Source of the DNA: Turbatrix aceti
Lineage: Eukaryota > Nematoda > Chromadorea > Rhabditida > Panagrolaimidae
Length of the DNA: 64,000 nucleotides
NCBI GenBank assembly: GCA_963969345.1
Contig: OZ017769.1
Location: 4,030,816 to 4,094,815, forward strand
Reading direction: 5' to 3'
A model generated the notes under the pieces. That model was not told the origin of the DNA and ran no database searches. It saw only the letters and a program-made list of their open reading frames with translations. The translations under genes and the position numbers were made by a program. Below, piece by piece: positions 14,578-27,892 of this stretch. Within the stretch, counting starts at the first letter, position 1, and each line of letters starts with the position of its first letter.

Positions 14578-15532
14578 TAAAGTTATCTGGTTTTTTACAT
14601 ATTGTTGTTTATAGCTGCAAGAACTCAACGTTTTTTGTACCTTTGACGCTTGCACACCAAATGTGTACTATTTTTGCATCATTGCATTACCTATACTGTT
14701 GTACGAAATGCAAATGAGTTTAGTGTAGAATCTGGGTCATAGCACGTTTGGTAGACAACTAAGATTAGCTATGTTTGGCAAACTAAAGTAGACTAAACAA
14801 CCAAGATTGGCAAAAAGAATAAACAAGTTGCTCGATTTGGCACTACTACTGTGCTTACCTGTGCAGGTGATGACAATTCATCAGATGATGACGGTTTATG
14901 TTGTTGGTTTGTTTTTGGAAAAGTGTTCCTAATTCTATTATTTTTTGACGCATTTTGCCTATTTCTGGTCATTCAAGTGATAAATTTCTGATCATTCAAG
15001 CTTTTCGAGCTTTATGACCTTGGTCATCCACAGTGGATAAACACCGGTGTAACAGCATGGCGTCAGGATGACGAAGCAAGACCTCAAGAAAAACGGTGTA
15101 CGATCCCTGATGCATGTTGTCCCCCCTACTGTCCGGTATCGAGGGGGCGCCGAAAAGGTGAGAAATGAAATGAAATGAGAAACATCCGCGGAACCGAGCA
15201 ACATACTACCAAAATCCCGGACGTAAATAGCATAAATAGCGCCGTACTCTGATGTCAACATTTAAGCGCGCCTGTCATCTTCGGTAGTCATGGCAGTCAT
15301 GCTTAATTGGATGACACCATCACCTCACGTCAGCCACCGCGGTGGCCACCGTTTTGCCTGGTCTCGGTCCTAACATGGGCGCTGCGGAAAGGGAAAAGAC
15401 AGAGCGAAGAGATAAGACATCGGAGTACGCTGCTCGATCCACTTTTACGCTCGGTCGCTGTTTCCGGACCCTTCTTGTATCAGGTGATGCGCCTAAAGGC
15501 CATTGGATACTTGCCTTTGTGTTTTTACTGTG

Positions 15533-15630
15533 CCGTGCCGTGCATAAGTACTTAATCACCTGTCTCGGCCGTTGAGGGTCGCAGAAACAAACTCTGTCTA
15601 GCACCGTACTTATTTTATTGCACGGCACGG
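15533..15630. repeat. Inverted repeat of about 98 bp with GC-rich arms
   Basis: CCGTGCCGTGCATAA (15533-15547) is complementary to TTATTGCACGGCACGG (15615-15630) apart from one extra base. A secondary inner pairing (TAAGTACTT with GTACTTA) is visible. It looks like the arms of a short foldback element. No clear target duplication was found. Confidence 0.6.
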
Positions 15631-16907
15631 CGGTCCGGTCCAAGGCTCATAAACATTTAACGGATTAAAGCGGATTTAAAATATCTCGTGAGGAAATCTC
15701 CTGGTGCGGTAAATAATAGGATCTCAGCAGGGCACGGACGACTACGGCAGCCCATCCAAAACATCCAAGGTCAAAGTATGCGTCTCAAGCCATGTTATGT
15801 TTTTTATATTTTATTGTGTTCGATTCGTCACTCAGGATAATCTTCGGAGCGCTTTTGAACAATTTTTTTTGGAAAAAAACAGAGTATTAAAAGACTGCAG
15901 AAACGTGGCATGATGTTACCTGGGTTTGTCTTGTTGTTATCTTGGTACGTACGTGAGAGAAACAAACACATCATGAAAATCTTTGTTGTTTCCGTCCAAC
16001 TACAGGGAGATTGTACTTCCGAATTTTAAATCCCATAATTTTATCACACTTTTTTTAACGGTCACGCAGAAAAAGCTCACACCAAAACATACGCGCACTT
16101 TGTTAATCAACTTTGTCATCGGGTTCAACTTGACCACACAGAAAAACTCAGTCAAGCCTGCAGGAAAGCTACAAAAAATACTACCTTTGGCGATAATTAA
16201 ATACCTTTACCAGGTAGTGAGACATATTACGTGCCCAACGCCCAACAGCGGTTTGTTGTTGTCTACGTATGGTTTGAACGCAGACGAGTTCAAAAACTCA
16301 CAATTTTAGATAATGAAATTCGTTTGTTTTATTTTTACCCTTTACTTACAAGTTTCTTTCCGGGAATGGAATACTAAAAAAATGCTACATACCAAACCCC
16401 GTGACTTACGGGCATGCGTAATGCGAACCCATGGGCACAGGTAACCTTTAAACCGTCCAAAAAAAAAGATTGGCGTGATAATTTATTTGCTTGTTCGAAG
16501 TTCTGTGCAAATGCCAACTTTTTTTTTATTGAGCATAACACATCGCAAAGAGCATAATATGCATCTCAAATCTGTTTACAGGTTGTTGTCTTTGGCAAAC
16601 AAGCCTAATGCCAAGTTCAGGAGTGGGAAAAAATATTTGCTGCAAAGCCAAGAATATTTATCAAAAGTCGGACTTACTGTGTTAACTATCAGTCATCATG
16701 CATACAATTACGCTGTCTTACGACACCACCACATGGCGTCCCAGAGCAGTGCGCGATTACCTCATTAGCAGGAACAATAATTAAAAAAAGCGGTATTAAT
16801 AAACTGCTCATGTGTTTAGTATCATTATTTTTTTCAGAAACAAACCAACTTTTTTCTGTGAAAAACTAAAATTTAAATTAGGAAATATAATGGCGTCAGA
16901 AAAAAAA

Positions 16908-16982
16908 CCAACAAGTTGCATGCAACCTGCAAAGATGGTTTAGCTTTTCGTTTGTTTGCACGTTGCGTGCAACTTGTTGGTG
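16908..16982. repeat. Short foldback with TTGCRTGCAA arms
   Basis: ACCAACAAGTTGCATGCAAC at the left and GTTGCGTGCAACTTGTTGGT at the right are inverted copies with one mismatch. They enclose about 35 bp. The arms match the TTGCGCGCAA-type motif seen near 14.4, 57.0 and 59.6 kb. Confidence 0.8.
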
Positions 16983-19900
16983 AACTGTGTTACTTTTAAA
17001 AAAGTTCCTGCACCGAAAAAAACTTTCATGTCAGCAACGTGCAAAATTGAAGTTCGCATAAATTGTTTCAATTATGAACCAGGTTTTTTTCAAGATGTTT
17101 TTTGTTCGATGGTGCAACATCGCTGTCTGAGGCATGCGGAAGACACCTAACTATCGGTCAACCGTACCGGCACCGGCACCGACAACCGCTTGCAAAAGGC
17201 CAAACTCATCTTATACTTATGCCAATAGCCTGCTTATGTTGTAAAACGTTCCAAAAAACACACGGAAACACGTATGTTGCGTGCGAAAAGCAATCGTCGA
17301 CTAAATACTTCAGCTACAAAAGCCAACAACCAAGGAGGACTTCGTTCGACGCGCCTGGCGTGACTCGAATTCAGGGGAGCGAAAAAAAAAGCAGGTAAGT
17401 GCAATAACAATGGATCGGCGCTTGAAGTGTTGTCCACCGTTGACCTATTCTCGGAAGAATAGTACAGGTGGTCATTGTGCTGTATAATGATTCCTATGTG
17501 GTAGAAATGCCGGTAACTGTTTACCGCTGGCATAATTTGCCTACGTAACAAGCGTGCTTTCTGGCAGAGTACTCTCGGCTGATTTTCGGTGTCTGTTAAC
17601 CATATTCCGTAAAAAAATGATACTCCGGGGACACTCAAATGCTAATTTTAAAATTAGTTATAGCCACATATTCTGTAGTAAATTTCTTAGCTATTCAACC
17701 ATATCTACGTAACAGCTAGTAAATAGTAATCACGTTTCGTTTTTCATGCCAAAAAGAGTGTTGTGTACCTTTTGTAAACGGTGACTGACTACCGAAGACA
17801 TGTATGTGTACACAGACCAGACGACACTCAAAATACCGAGCAGAACTGTAGAACCCAACTATCAACAAGTACGGCAAAAATAGCACCGCGTGTCAGTCAA
17901 AGTACAAATCTTGGAAGCACCGTACCCTATTGGCACTCTGGCAAGGGTGCCGTTTTTAAACGGAAGAGAACTGTTGGCAAAAGAAACAAAAAAAAAGAAG
18001 CACATTTTTTTCACAAAAAAAAATTAAAATAGAAACCACGTGCCTAAGCGTGTCTTTTGGCCGTCATTACCTGTCCAATAAAAAAACTGTTTGGAAACTG
18101 TTTCCATCTAGGGATACCATTTGTACAATCAACCTCAGACAATGCCGGTGACCTCAGAAAAAGCACGCAAAGCTACGTCTTGTTCCTCAAAATAATGCGT
18201 GCAGAAACAAAAGCGTGGAAGCACTTCAGCACTTCAGGCATAAAACAACCTACGAACGTGGACGTCACACGTGCCGTACTCCGGGAATTAATCATGGCGT
18301 GCACGTTTTTTCCCAAAACCTAAACAGGGGCTGTGACGCAGAATTCCTGACCAGAAGGGTCAAGAGGAGTTCGAAGATGAACGACAAACGTGACTGGACT
18401 GGTCCTCATTGACCAAAATCCGAGAAGTTATGAACTATTCATGTCTTCCTGGATGGCTCCTGGTGCCTTCTTCTGCACGTAAGACGTGCAAAATAAATCT
18501 ACGCAACACGTCTGATTGGAAATAATTTATATACAATATTTTGTTTGTTTATGCATAAATTTATGAAGTTTGTCTACGAAACTGTCTGCCCGGAATTCAA
18601 AGTCTTAGTTGAAACTTTGTTAAAATTAAAAAGTTGCGTATTTTGTCGTATACCTTGTTTGCCTTATTTTATTATACAAATTTCAACCGCTACAAAATTA
18701 TTTTGCGCAGTGTTGTCGATTAATTAAATAACTTGAGACTTGGGTCGTGAGTAACCTGTGAACAACGCTTGCATCCACAAATAAACACCTTTGCTTACGC
18801 TGTTATGGTCACGAGTTGCGTGGACATGTATGTACTTTTTTACGCCACAGGCACCGGATGGAGTCCAACAATGCAAACGAGGTGGCGGGAAAGCGAGCAA
18901 ATTTGTCTCACTTCACACAATCAAAGCAAATACAAATTCCCGGGGCTCAAAATACCATGTTGCTGCCAGCGTCGGCGTCGGCATCGCCCTCGCAATTTTT
19001 TTTCCGGCAAAAAGCTAAAAGTCTGGGGAACTGATAAAAATTTTTATACTTACATACATATATTTTTCATTTGCGTTCGAGCATGTTTTAATCCCAAAAT
19101 AGGGGTCAAGGGCCGTCTACGGCACCGGTACCCTTCGACCTTGGCTTTGAGAAGTAAACAGCAAGTCATCGCCTAACATAAGATAAGATGAGATGAGATG
19201 AGCAATTCTTTGTTTTGTCAGAAAACAGAAATTAATTCTTGTCCTACACGTACTGCAACCTCACCTGTGTCACCTGGTGCAATCAAGCAAGGTTGGTGAA
19301 CACGCTGTTACCGTAAGGTTCACTCCGTGCAAGGAAATAATAGTCCCATGTCGATGTCAAATGTTGCAGTGAAGTGTGAAGAGTCACACCAAAGTGCAAA
19401 AATCTACGTCGAATACAAAAAGAATGCATCGTCGGGGTCCAAAAAAATCTAAAAAAGTTGGCATCTATCAAACAAAAACAGTCCAACTTTTTTTGAACCC
19501 CCAATGTCCATTCGAACACTTTACGCAACTCAAGAGTCCACAAAAGCCTCCGTGACAACCAGGACATCTCGAAAAGGCATTTGTGACATCACAAAACGAA
19601 TGAATAGACGCAATTTCGAGAGTGGGTTCAGTAACGATCATTACAGTGCTATAATGACGAGTCGAGACTACGTTTTTGAAATGAGTGTCATCAGATAAAT
19701 ATATGTACATGCATGTTTCCCTTTTTGAATGCCATCCAGGTAGATTGTTGTCTGTTTTGTTGTTGTGGATAAAAATAACCGGTCGTAAACAAACAAGACA
19801 ACAAATAAATATTTAAGTCGACTTGCAAATCGAAAAGTGCACCACGTGACCGTTTTCAAACGGCTACCTGCTATTTATTAGTTCTAATAGTTCTAAGCCG

Positions 19901-21796
19901 ACTAGCTGAGCGCATGCCGGAGTATTATCAGAGCCTACTACAGTATGCTTTCTGTGTTTTATACCTCTTTGAGGAATTATAAACCGACGATTACCCCTGG
20001 AGTAAACAAGATAGAGAAAAAAAAGATCAGAAGCTGCAGCGGCAATGACAGCCGCTGGCATGCATCTTTACTTTTTTTTCTAGCCAGCCGGTGTTCTTCT
20101 TGCCTGCTCTTTTTATCTGAGGGCACGGCACGAGGTTGGTTAGCAGGAAAAAAAAGTTAGGTGAACGAACACGCGATAGGATGACTCCGCAAAAAGGGTA
20201 CCTTGACATTTTATAAACCACTTGATAAACAACTTTTTTTTTCTATGATAAATGGAACTCTGGAAAAAAATTGTTGCAAGAGTCTTCTTTGAGGTTAAAA
20301 GGTGCAAAGGGGACAGGAAAACAGGTATCGAGAAAATATGGGGGTCGATTTTTACCGTTTTACCCTTTTTTTTGGGTGTCAATCGAGACCATTCATGGAG
20401 CTCGTGCTCTCCTACGCAGTCGATCAACCAGCTGGTTTGGTCCGTGACCAACCGGAAGGGCACATGCTGCCTTTCACACGTCCACAACATTTTAAAAATA
20501 AATAAATAAACAAAAAAGTTGATGTAACTGATTAAAAAAGAAGAATTCACCCTTTTACGGAGACACGCAGGATTGAGATAACCTTAGGCTACTACAACGT
20601 GATAAACAACGTTAGCAGAATAGTTTGGAGTGGCTCTTCCGGAAGCTGTTGTGCCGGTGTGAACAGTCATGCTTTTATTTTTATTTTTAAAATTAATAAA
20701 AAAAAAGGGCACAAAGTGATGTAACTTTTTATTTTAAAATTCCTTTTCAACAAATTCCGGTTTCCCGGAGATCCCAAAAATGACGGAACGCAAAAAACAG
20801 CCCACATGATTGGCAACCTACCGTATGCCCGCAAAAACATCCATCTAAACTTTGGCTTCCAGCCCAGAGCAAAATGCCCACAAAAAAATTGTTTGCGAGC
20901 ATAACGCGGTAGTTTGCACTTGTAAGGACAACAACATTTTTTTCCAAGTTTCCAAAGCACATGGGAACCTAAAAAATGGCTTTGGAACCTTTTTAGGACA
21001 AAAAAATGATTAAACTGTGAAAAAAACCCAATTATTCATTTCCATCGAGGATTTTCGTGGTATTTCAGAATCCTCGATGGGGAATTGGGGGTGTGATGAT
21101 TGTCATCTTGCATCATTGGTTTTTACGCAACTCCAAAGCGGGGTCAGGGGTTACGCATCGATGAGGCAAGCTAAAAGGTGTCACGGGAACAAAAAAGGCA
21201 CAGGTCGTCAAAAAAGTTACCTGACTATTTTTTTTTTATTAAAAAAAAATTATTCTTTTTTTTTATCCACAAAATCCCCAAACAGTTCCAAGAAAAGAAA
21301 AATCAACATACTTTGTAGTCTCGATTACTAATCCGTCTCGAGAATTGTTGTTTTGTTTGTGATCTCTAAGCGGCACTCTCCAGGAGCGTTTTTCAATGCC
21401 AATGTGACCAGAATCCTTACAGGTAAATTTTTAAAGGTCAGTCAGGCCAGCGCATGGCATTAATGCAGGCTGGCATTGCTCACAGAAATTCTGATAAACT
21501 GTTTACACCTGTAATGCAAATAAATAAATCCTAATTAATCCTAATTACTCTGCTGCGATCTCTGACATCTCAGAAAAATCCAGGGGCTTCCGATCTTTTT
21601 TTTTCTGAGATTCAAAAGATACCAGTAAGCGCTCTCTGGACACCTAATGTAGAAACTGTGGAAACCAAGGGACATCAAAAACGGGCCAGAGATGAAACGG
21701 TGTCATTAACAACTCTTCGTCACCTGTGTATTCAGCGTTTGGCACGTTTCCGTGTTATTTCGGTACAATAACAGATAAAAAATACGGTCTAGATGT

Positions 21797-21998
21797 CAGG
21801 TGATACACATACAGGTGAGGTGACGTGTTGCACACTTGAACTCCCAGGTGAGATGAAGCGCCGCTGGGCATCACACTTCACCTCACCTGGACCCAGCCAA
21901 GTGACCTTTAAGTTTAAGTATTATGTATTACAACGAGTCTACTGACTTGCTATCTATTTTTGTATCCAACCAAAAAAAATGAGGGGGGTTGGCAGGTG
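21797..21998. promoter_or_regulatory. E-box (CAGGTG/CACCTG) cluster with hairpin
   Basis: CAGGTG or CACCTG occurs at 21797, 21812, 21845, 21884 and 21993, with further copies at 21506 and 21721. This is far denser than chance for a 6-mer. Positions 21844-21858 and 21876-21890 are inverted copies (14 of 15 match) with an E-box in each arm. It could be a bHLH-bound enhancer. The hairpin could equally be a foldback repeat that happens to carry the hexamer. Confidence 0.4.
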
Positions 21999-22891
21999 AG
22001 ATGATGCGTACTAATTAGTTCTACCACCTACTATCCCAACTCTTTCGAGGCTTCCATCCCCCGGGAAGTGCCAAAGTGGGATGACAAAGATGTGCGTGGT
22101 GCATAATCACCAACTGCGTGGGGTAAGCAAGCGAGAACCCTCTGTCGTGCACCGGGGAATCCACAAAACCGAGTGAAACAGATTTAGATGTATAAAAAAC
22201 TTTTAATTTTGCTCACTTCCGCCCATTACGCGAGGCTTTCCTCTAAATAATCTCCGGCTGCCAATCTACCTCTTAAAAGGTGACGATGTAAGCGTGATCC
22301 GGTTTCTCACACCCTTCCTCCGCTTCTGACAAACTATGCAGGAAGAAGACACAAAAAGCCTGACGCATACGGGGAATTGCAGGGATTTTCCGTGCTGTAC
22401 ATAAATGACAGAGCAGGTGGCAGGTGGCGTGTGCCATTTCGATGATCCTATAGCCTTGAGCTCCCCCGCATACCAGAAGGCTAAACCGTCATTTTTTATG
22501 GCACGCGGATGGATAATGGGAATTGAAATACATATGTATCATACATAGTAGCCTTATGTCATGCTTCTTCCTCTTCTGCGTGGTCGGCTTCGATACTACG
22601 AGTGGATTACCCTGCTCCGCTGCTTAATCTAATCACGTCTTACAACTTGCAGAACACAAAGCCACGCGGTTCTGTGCTTTTTTAGCAGATTTTGGTCGAT
22701 TAACAAAAAAAATTAAGACAGCTTTGGGCAGCAAGAACAAAAGAAAATGGTCAATAACCTGTTTTTAAAAAAATTTTTGTGGAACAGATTAACTCAGAAA
22801 AAAATCTGACTAACTAAGGTAAATAAATTTAAAACTACAAGAAGTGTCCTTTGAAGAATTCTACGAACAATGGCATAGCCTTGATCTATGA
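21999..22891. other. No gene seen
   Basis: Base composition is more balanced than the flanks, but I find no exon chain or recognisable motif on either strand. Confidence 0.5.
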
Positions 22892-23468
22892 TTCAGTCGT
22901 CCTCGAGTCTGTAGCCCACCCTCGCCTCGGAATCTGCACGTTCCCGTCTGGGCTATTTACAACCGGCATCGCGGGGGTCTGAAAAGAGCCATCCAACTTA
23001 AAAATGGTCTTAGGACAATAAACAGACACAGCAGTCTCCTAATCTCTTATAGAAAATTCTTCAACCGCTTTAACTGCCTGAAAGAGATGCTAAAAAAAGG
23101 CATGTAGTCCGCCGACTGACATTAAGGTCCACTATTTCATCCTGTTGACCAACAGTGCCGTAGGAGCAGCGCCGGAAGCGATCTCTAATGCTGCATCTCA
23201 CCTGGCTGCTCCTGAGCTTTCGCTCTCACCCCCTCGAGGAAGAGCTTTGGTCGAAGATGATTCGGGGGTGCCGAAGTGCAGAGTTCCCTAATTCGGGACC
23301 GAGAAAAGCATCTATGTAACAAGACTTCCTCCAAGGGGCCTGATTTTGTACAAAAGAGAATTTTTGTACCCCAAAGAAATTCCCAAAGGTCTTCATCGTC
23401 CACTGCTATTTTTCTATTTTGGTCAATCCAGCCGATTAAAAATTATTCAAATTAAGCTTCTTACTTAA
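22892..23468 (+). pseudogene. Possible decayed coding relic, unidentified
   Basis: On the plus strand a 71-codon open frame runs from 22892 to a stop at 23105. Just before that stop, at a run of seven A residues (about 23092-23098), a second frame takes over and continues to 23468 with a single internal TAA at 23289. Composition is balanced, unlike the homopolymer-rich surroundings. The predicted peptide ends in a segment including YKREFLYPKEIPKGLHRPLL, which looks protein-like. I do not recognise the family; a degraded transposon ORF is one possibility. Confidence 0.3.
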
Positions 23469-23764
23469 ATAATTAATCAGGCTCAACAATTATACTAACT
23501 CTCAAAATGGAAGCCATTCAGGCAATTTTTTGCCACCGGTTGAAAGATAACGCCCGGTGTCACCCACACTGTCGGTCCGTAATTTGCAACGCACTCTACA
23601 TTTTTTTGCTGTAGACAAAAGCTCCAAATATAACGATAATCTGATTTTAAAGTATTAAAATGAATAGTATACCTTTTTTTTCTCCTTCCTGCTCCCGACT
23701 CCCTAATCTGCTCTGCTCGGGTAACACAGAGGTGTACTGTAAAGGCGGAGGACTTCCGGTGAAT

Positions 23765-23784
23765 GAATCTTCGGCCGAAGATTC
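23765..23784. repeat. Perfect 20-bp palindrome
   Basis: GAATCTTCGGCCGAAGATTC is entirely self-complementary. It has no adjacent gene that would explain it. Confidence 0.9.
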
Positions 23785-26700
23785 TATTAAGTGATGCGCC
23801 AGACGCGCTGGAAGCTTCTGATTAACAAAATTGTCAGGTGTCATAATCGCTGCTGCCCTGCCTGAATGAGTCAAAATCTCGCATCTTCGATGGTGACTCA
23901 CGATTCTCGCCCTTCGGAAGTACCAAATGTTCACAAAAAAGAAGGAAACAAATTTCGGAAGCCAAAAAACATTGTATGTAGGTTCAAAAACCGACATTTT
24001 CTAAAATTGTTAGGTTGTTTATCTTTTATCTCAAATTGTGTGAAACGGCAGTTGCGCGGCTACAAACCCATTGAAAGGAAGCACAATTGGGATACAATGC
24101 AAGCTGTCAATTGTCATCCTAGCAAGCAGTGTAGCCTGTCGATGAATAAGTGTTTCGGTCACACGGAATCGAAAGTATTGTATTGTGGTCGGTTGACAAA
24201 ACAGGTTGCAGAAAAAAAAACTTACTCGTGCTATGGCAGGCGGAAAAAAAAAGTTATGAATGGCATCCCATCTATGGAAGGTATCCCTTTTTGTGCCGGA
24301 TGCCATGCCGTGTCGTAAACATCGTCCCATCGTCGACTTCATTGTTCCGCTAACCCACTCACCGGTCTTGCAACCCTTACATTCAACAACCGTAGTCAAC
24401 AGTATCCCACACCGAAGAAAAAAAAAATCAAAACTATTTGTGGATTAACGATGTTGGCGCCCGCCGATGTTGTTGTACGCTAACACCTGTATTGTTCCCC
24501 GCAGGTAAATACTTTCACCGTAGCTAACTGCCTACTCGTGATCCGAAAAACAAGCGGGGGCAGGCACAAGTTTACAAGTTTGTGCCATCCGTGGTCGTTG
24601 GCATCCGGTTGATTGTTGACTCCGTTCTGGTCTCCCCCTCGACGCCCTCGAGCCGGTCTCACAAAACAGGCACAAAGCATGCCAATCCAGGCAGAAAACA
24701 GGAAAAAAAGAAGAAGCACCGGAAAAACACAAAAAACTTCAAGACAAACTAAAAAAAGAATAAAACATATTTTTGAATTGTAAATAAATAAAACTTTATT
24801 TACAGCGCACTTCCAACAAACATGTTTTGTTTTTTGACTTTCTACAATTTTTTTAAATGCCGCACCTTAATTCATTAATTAATTAATTAATTTGCAGAAA
24901 ACAAACAATGAATTGTTTTGTTTTTCTTTGCAAAATACAAAACTTTTAGAAAGTGAAACTAATTTAAAATTGCACCCAGTGACCTTCTTTTTTTTCTCCG
25001 AAGTATAATACACCTAAAAAAGTGCATTCCACATATGTACATACTCAAAAATTGGAGTCGATAGTTTCGTGCTAAAGTTTACAAAAAAAACCCTGCCGTG
25101 TCCGACTTTTACGTCATCACCTTCCCCCGATCAAACGAAAAACGCATGCGTCGGCACGCCAAAGGTAAGAGACGCCGACAGTAAATACAAATGCAAAGGC
25201 ACAAAAAAAGTAATTTTGCCTTTTTTTTCCCGACTAGTGGTGTCGTAATCAGCGCGGTGCACGTGCAAATTTTGACGGTAAAAATGGGACATTGTAGGCT
25301 GGCTGACTGTTTCGACGAATATGGATGGTAACAGTCAAAACAACAAGCCGACAATTTTTGTGCACAGATAGTTGAGACGAACAACCTACCTGGTTGGTTA
25401 TTCAGCAATCTACCTGATTATTCGAGAGTTTCTAAGTCTATTTTTAGAAACAATATCCGGGAACACTCGGGCAAACTTTGTCTGGGATGGGGGTTGTTGT
25501 TCCGCCAACCCAAACACTCACACGCTACCCTCGCAATCCGGCATTGTCCCACGCAGCAGGTAGCACGGCATAAACAAAGCTAAATATCACTGCCAAAAGG
25601 TTGCCTGACCGATGACATTCTAAATTTACCGTTCCTAGCAGTGCCATGAAAAACACCGGAACTGGGGTGTAAACAAAGAATACAATCATCGGTTTTGAGG
25701 GCATCATCCGTGTGACAGTATAAAAAAACAAGCATGACTGACTGAAAAATGAGCAATGCCGGATCGAGGGATTTGTATTTTACGTGACAAATCAAAAATA
25801 TCCGGCATTGCATCTCAAAGTGGTTTCAATGGACTTAGAAATGCTTCAAAGTTCACTGACCCGATCGCCCTGCAAAGAGAGATGCGTGCACAAATTAGTA
25901 AGTGGCCCTAATAGGATGTTGTCGTGTTTTTTGTTTTTTTGTAATCACCAGATTAGCCTGCGGCAATTTCGTCTTGCAACCTTCGTTTTATTTATTTTGC
26001 AAACGTGCAAACTGTGCCAGAGTTCGAGTCCATTTTTTTCACCCCCAAAAAAAGGTAGAAACCCAAAAAAAAGGTAGACAATGTCACTTTCGCCCTGTCA
26101 GAATTCCGTCTCGTACGACTGACCGACGAGGATACGTGCATCCCAGCAGACAACTAGCCAGGCGATGATCAGCTGATTGATTTGGGAAATCGTCACAAAA
26201 ATATAATACATACATGCATCACCTTGAAAAACAGGCGATTGCTCATCACGTACGCCAACATTTCGACGTCAACGTCGTTCCCGTCTCACATCACCCACCG
26301 GTTGTTCGCTGACCACTCATCATCACCTGTCTGTCGAAGCCCGGGGATCGTCTAATAAAATACAGAAAAATTTAAAAGTCAAAAGTCAGACAAAAAGCCA
26401 GAAATCAAACAGTAAGCTGCTACCGGCTGCCTGTGATGATGAGTAATGGCATGAGTATGGCCACTTTAGTTCCGCGACTCTTAATTTCCCCAGCGGAGCC
26501 TCAAGACCCCGGAAAAACCCATAATACGCGCTTCCAAAGCCGATTGAAAGCACAGTCATGTTTTTTGTAGTCCACTTAAAGGCATCCAAAGTGCATAAAC
26601 CCCTTGGGAATTGGCCAGAAGCACCACATCGGCAACAGTTTACATTCGTTCCGGGATCACAAAAAAAATTCGTTCCAGGATTTTCACCTGAACGTAACCA

Positions 26701-27857
26701 AACTGCAAAAACCGATCATTCCGAGTCCACCGAAAACAGTAGCCTCAAATATCAAAAACAACTCTCAACACCTCAGAAAAGCTCTTTACGTTAGCATAAA
26801 TATTCCAAAATCGGATCAAGAGATGACAAACCATTGCAAAAACCATCAAAACAACGCTAATGGCACAGGAAACGCGCAAAACACCGTCGCAAAGTCGCAA
26901 AAATCCGTAAAAAAAGACCGCGTAGGCACATAAAGCCGCAAAAAGCATCACAAAAGCAGTAAAAAATATCCCACGCAGAGCAAAGCAAGATTTTCGCCAC
27001 GCGGAGAAGAAAAACGTGGTTCATCTGCGCGCAACGTTCGCGCAGTGAACAAAATGACGACTGATGCAGATGTGAAACCGCGTAAAAAGTGCGATCGGAG
27101 TCCCTGAAACTCCGTCTTTCCAACAAGTTGTTTACCGTGACCAACAAATCACTTTTAAATGGAGGAAGGATCGAATCAATCTGGTGGTGATAAAATCGTT
27201 AAAAAACTTGATGAAAAGTAGTTTGGCGTTTTTTTTAATCATTTGAGCATGATTTCCTGGATTTTCGGGAAGTTTTTTTTGCAGAACAAAACATCGCACG
27301 CACATGCGCAAGTTTTGTAATTGTAACTTGCAAGTTTTTTTTCTGAACTGCTGCGCAAGTTTAAAAAAAAAAAAAGTTGCAAAAATAGTTTCACACCTTT
27401 TTTTGCATCATTGACCTTTTCAAAGGTCAAAAAAGTCTTTGAACCTAAATACTTGTCCGGGTCGTTTTCAAGACCAGCGATCAGGCAATTTTATGCCCCC
27501 CATAAATTCTTTCCTCCTGATCGGTTCTCGTGGGTGCGGGACTTCCCCGGGAGTCCCCTGTGTACCTGAACATCACTCCCGTCGTCCCAAACTACAGAGC
27601 AGAAAACAGAACCGGCTTCTGTCTTTTCTGAGTCGTCTGCGTCATTGGTGCACTCTTTTTCATGGAATGGCTACAAAATCGCAGGAGCAGGTCTGACTTT
27701 CACGCGAGACCCGTGACCTGATGCCGTGAATTCTGGCATTCTGGAAAACGTTGAGGCTACAAACGGGTATTCAGGTAACTATTTTGGGTCGCTGTTGGGG
27801 GTACAAATCCGCCCTGAACAATTGAGGAAAAACCGAGCAAAACACTTTTTTATGCTT

Positions 27858-27892
27858 TTAAGTCATGCCACACGTGGCTTGGCATGACTTAA
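27858..27892. repeat. Perfect 13-bp-arm hairpin with CACGTG loop
   Basis: TTAAGTCATGCCA (27858-27870) is exactly complementary to TGGCATGACTTAA (27880-27892). The 9-nt loop is CACGTGGCT, which contains a CACGTG E-box. Confidence 0.85.

Larger units (their letters stand above)
12356..21796. other. Gene-poor AT-rich DNA with scattered repeats
   Basis: No exon chain is supported. The stretch holds inverted-repeat modules (14,360-14,577; 15,533-15,630; 16,908-16,982) and small microsatellites (GAGAT/GATGA near 19,185; AATGA near 15,170). An imperfect hairpin with a GGCCGGC loop lies near 13,570-13,606. Confidence 0.6.

Noticed and set aside
23866..24318. 150-codon plus-strand frame
   Set aside because: No recognisable domain, no splice context, K/N/F/S-rich from A/T runs.
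26020..26060. tRNA B-box-like AGTTCGAGTCC
   Set aside because: No matching A box or cloverleaf arms around it. No tRNA, rRNA or spliced-leader RNA gene could be supported anywhere in the window.
26604..26933. 109-codon frame rich in N, K, S and Q
   Set aside because: Arises from a CAAAA-rich simple-sequence stretch; no motif.
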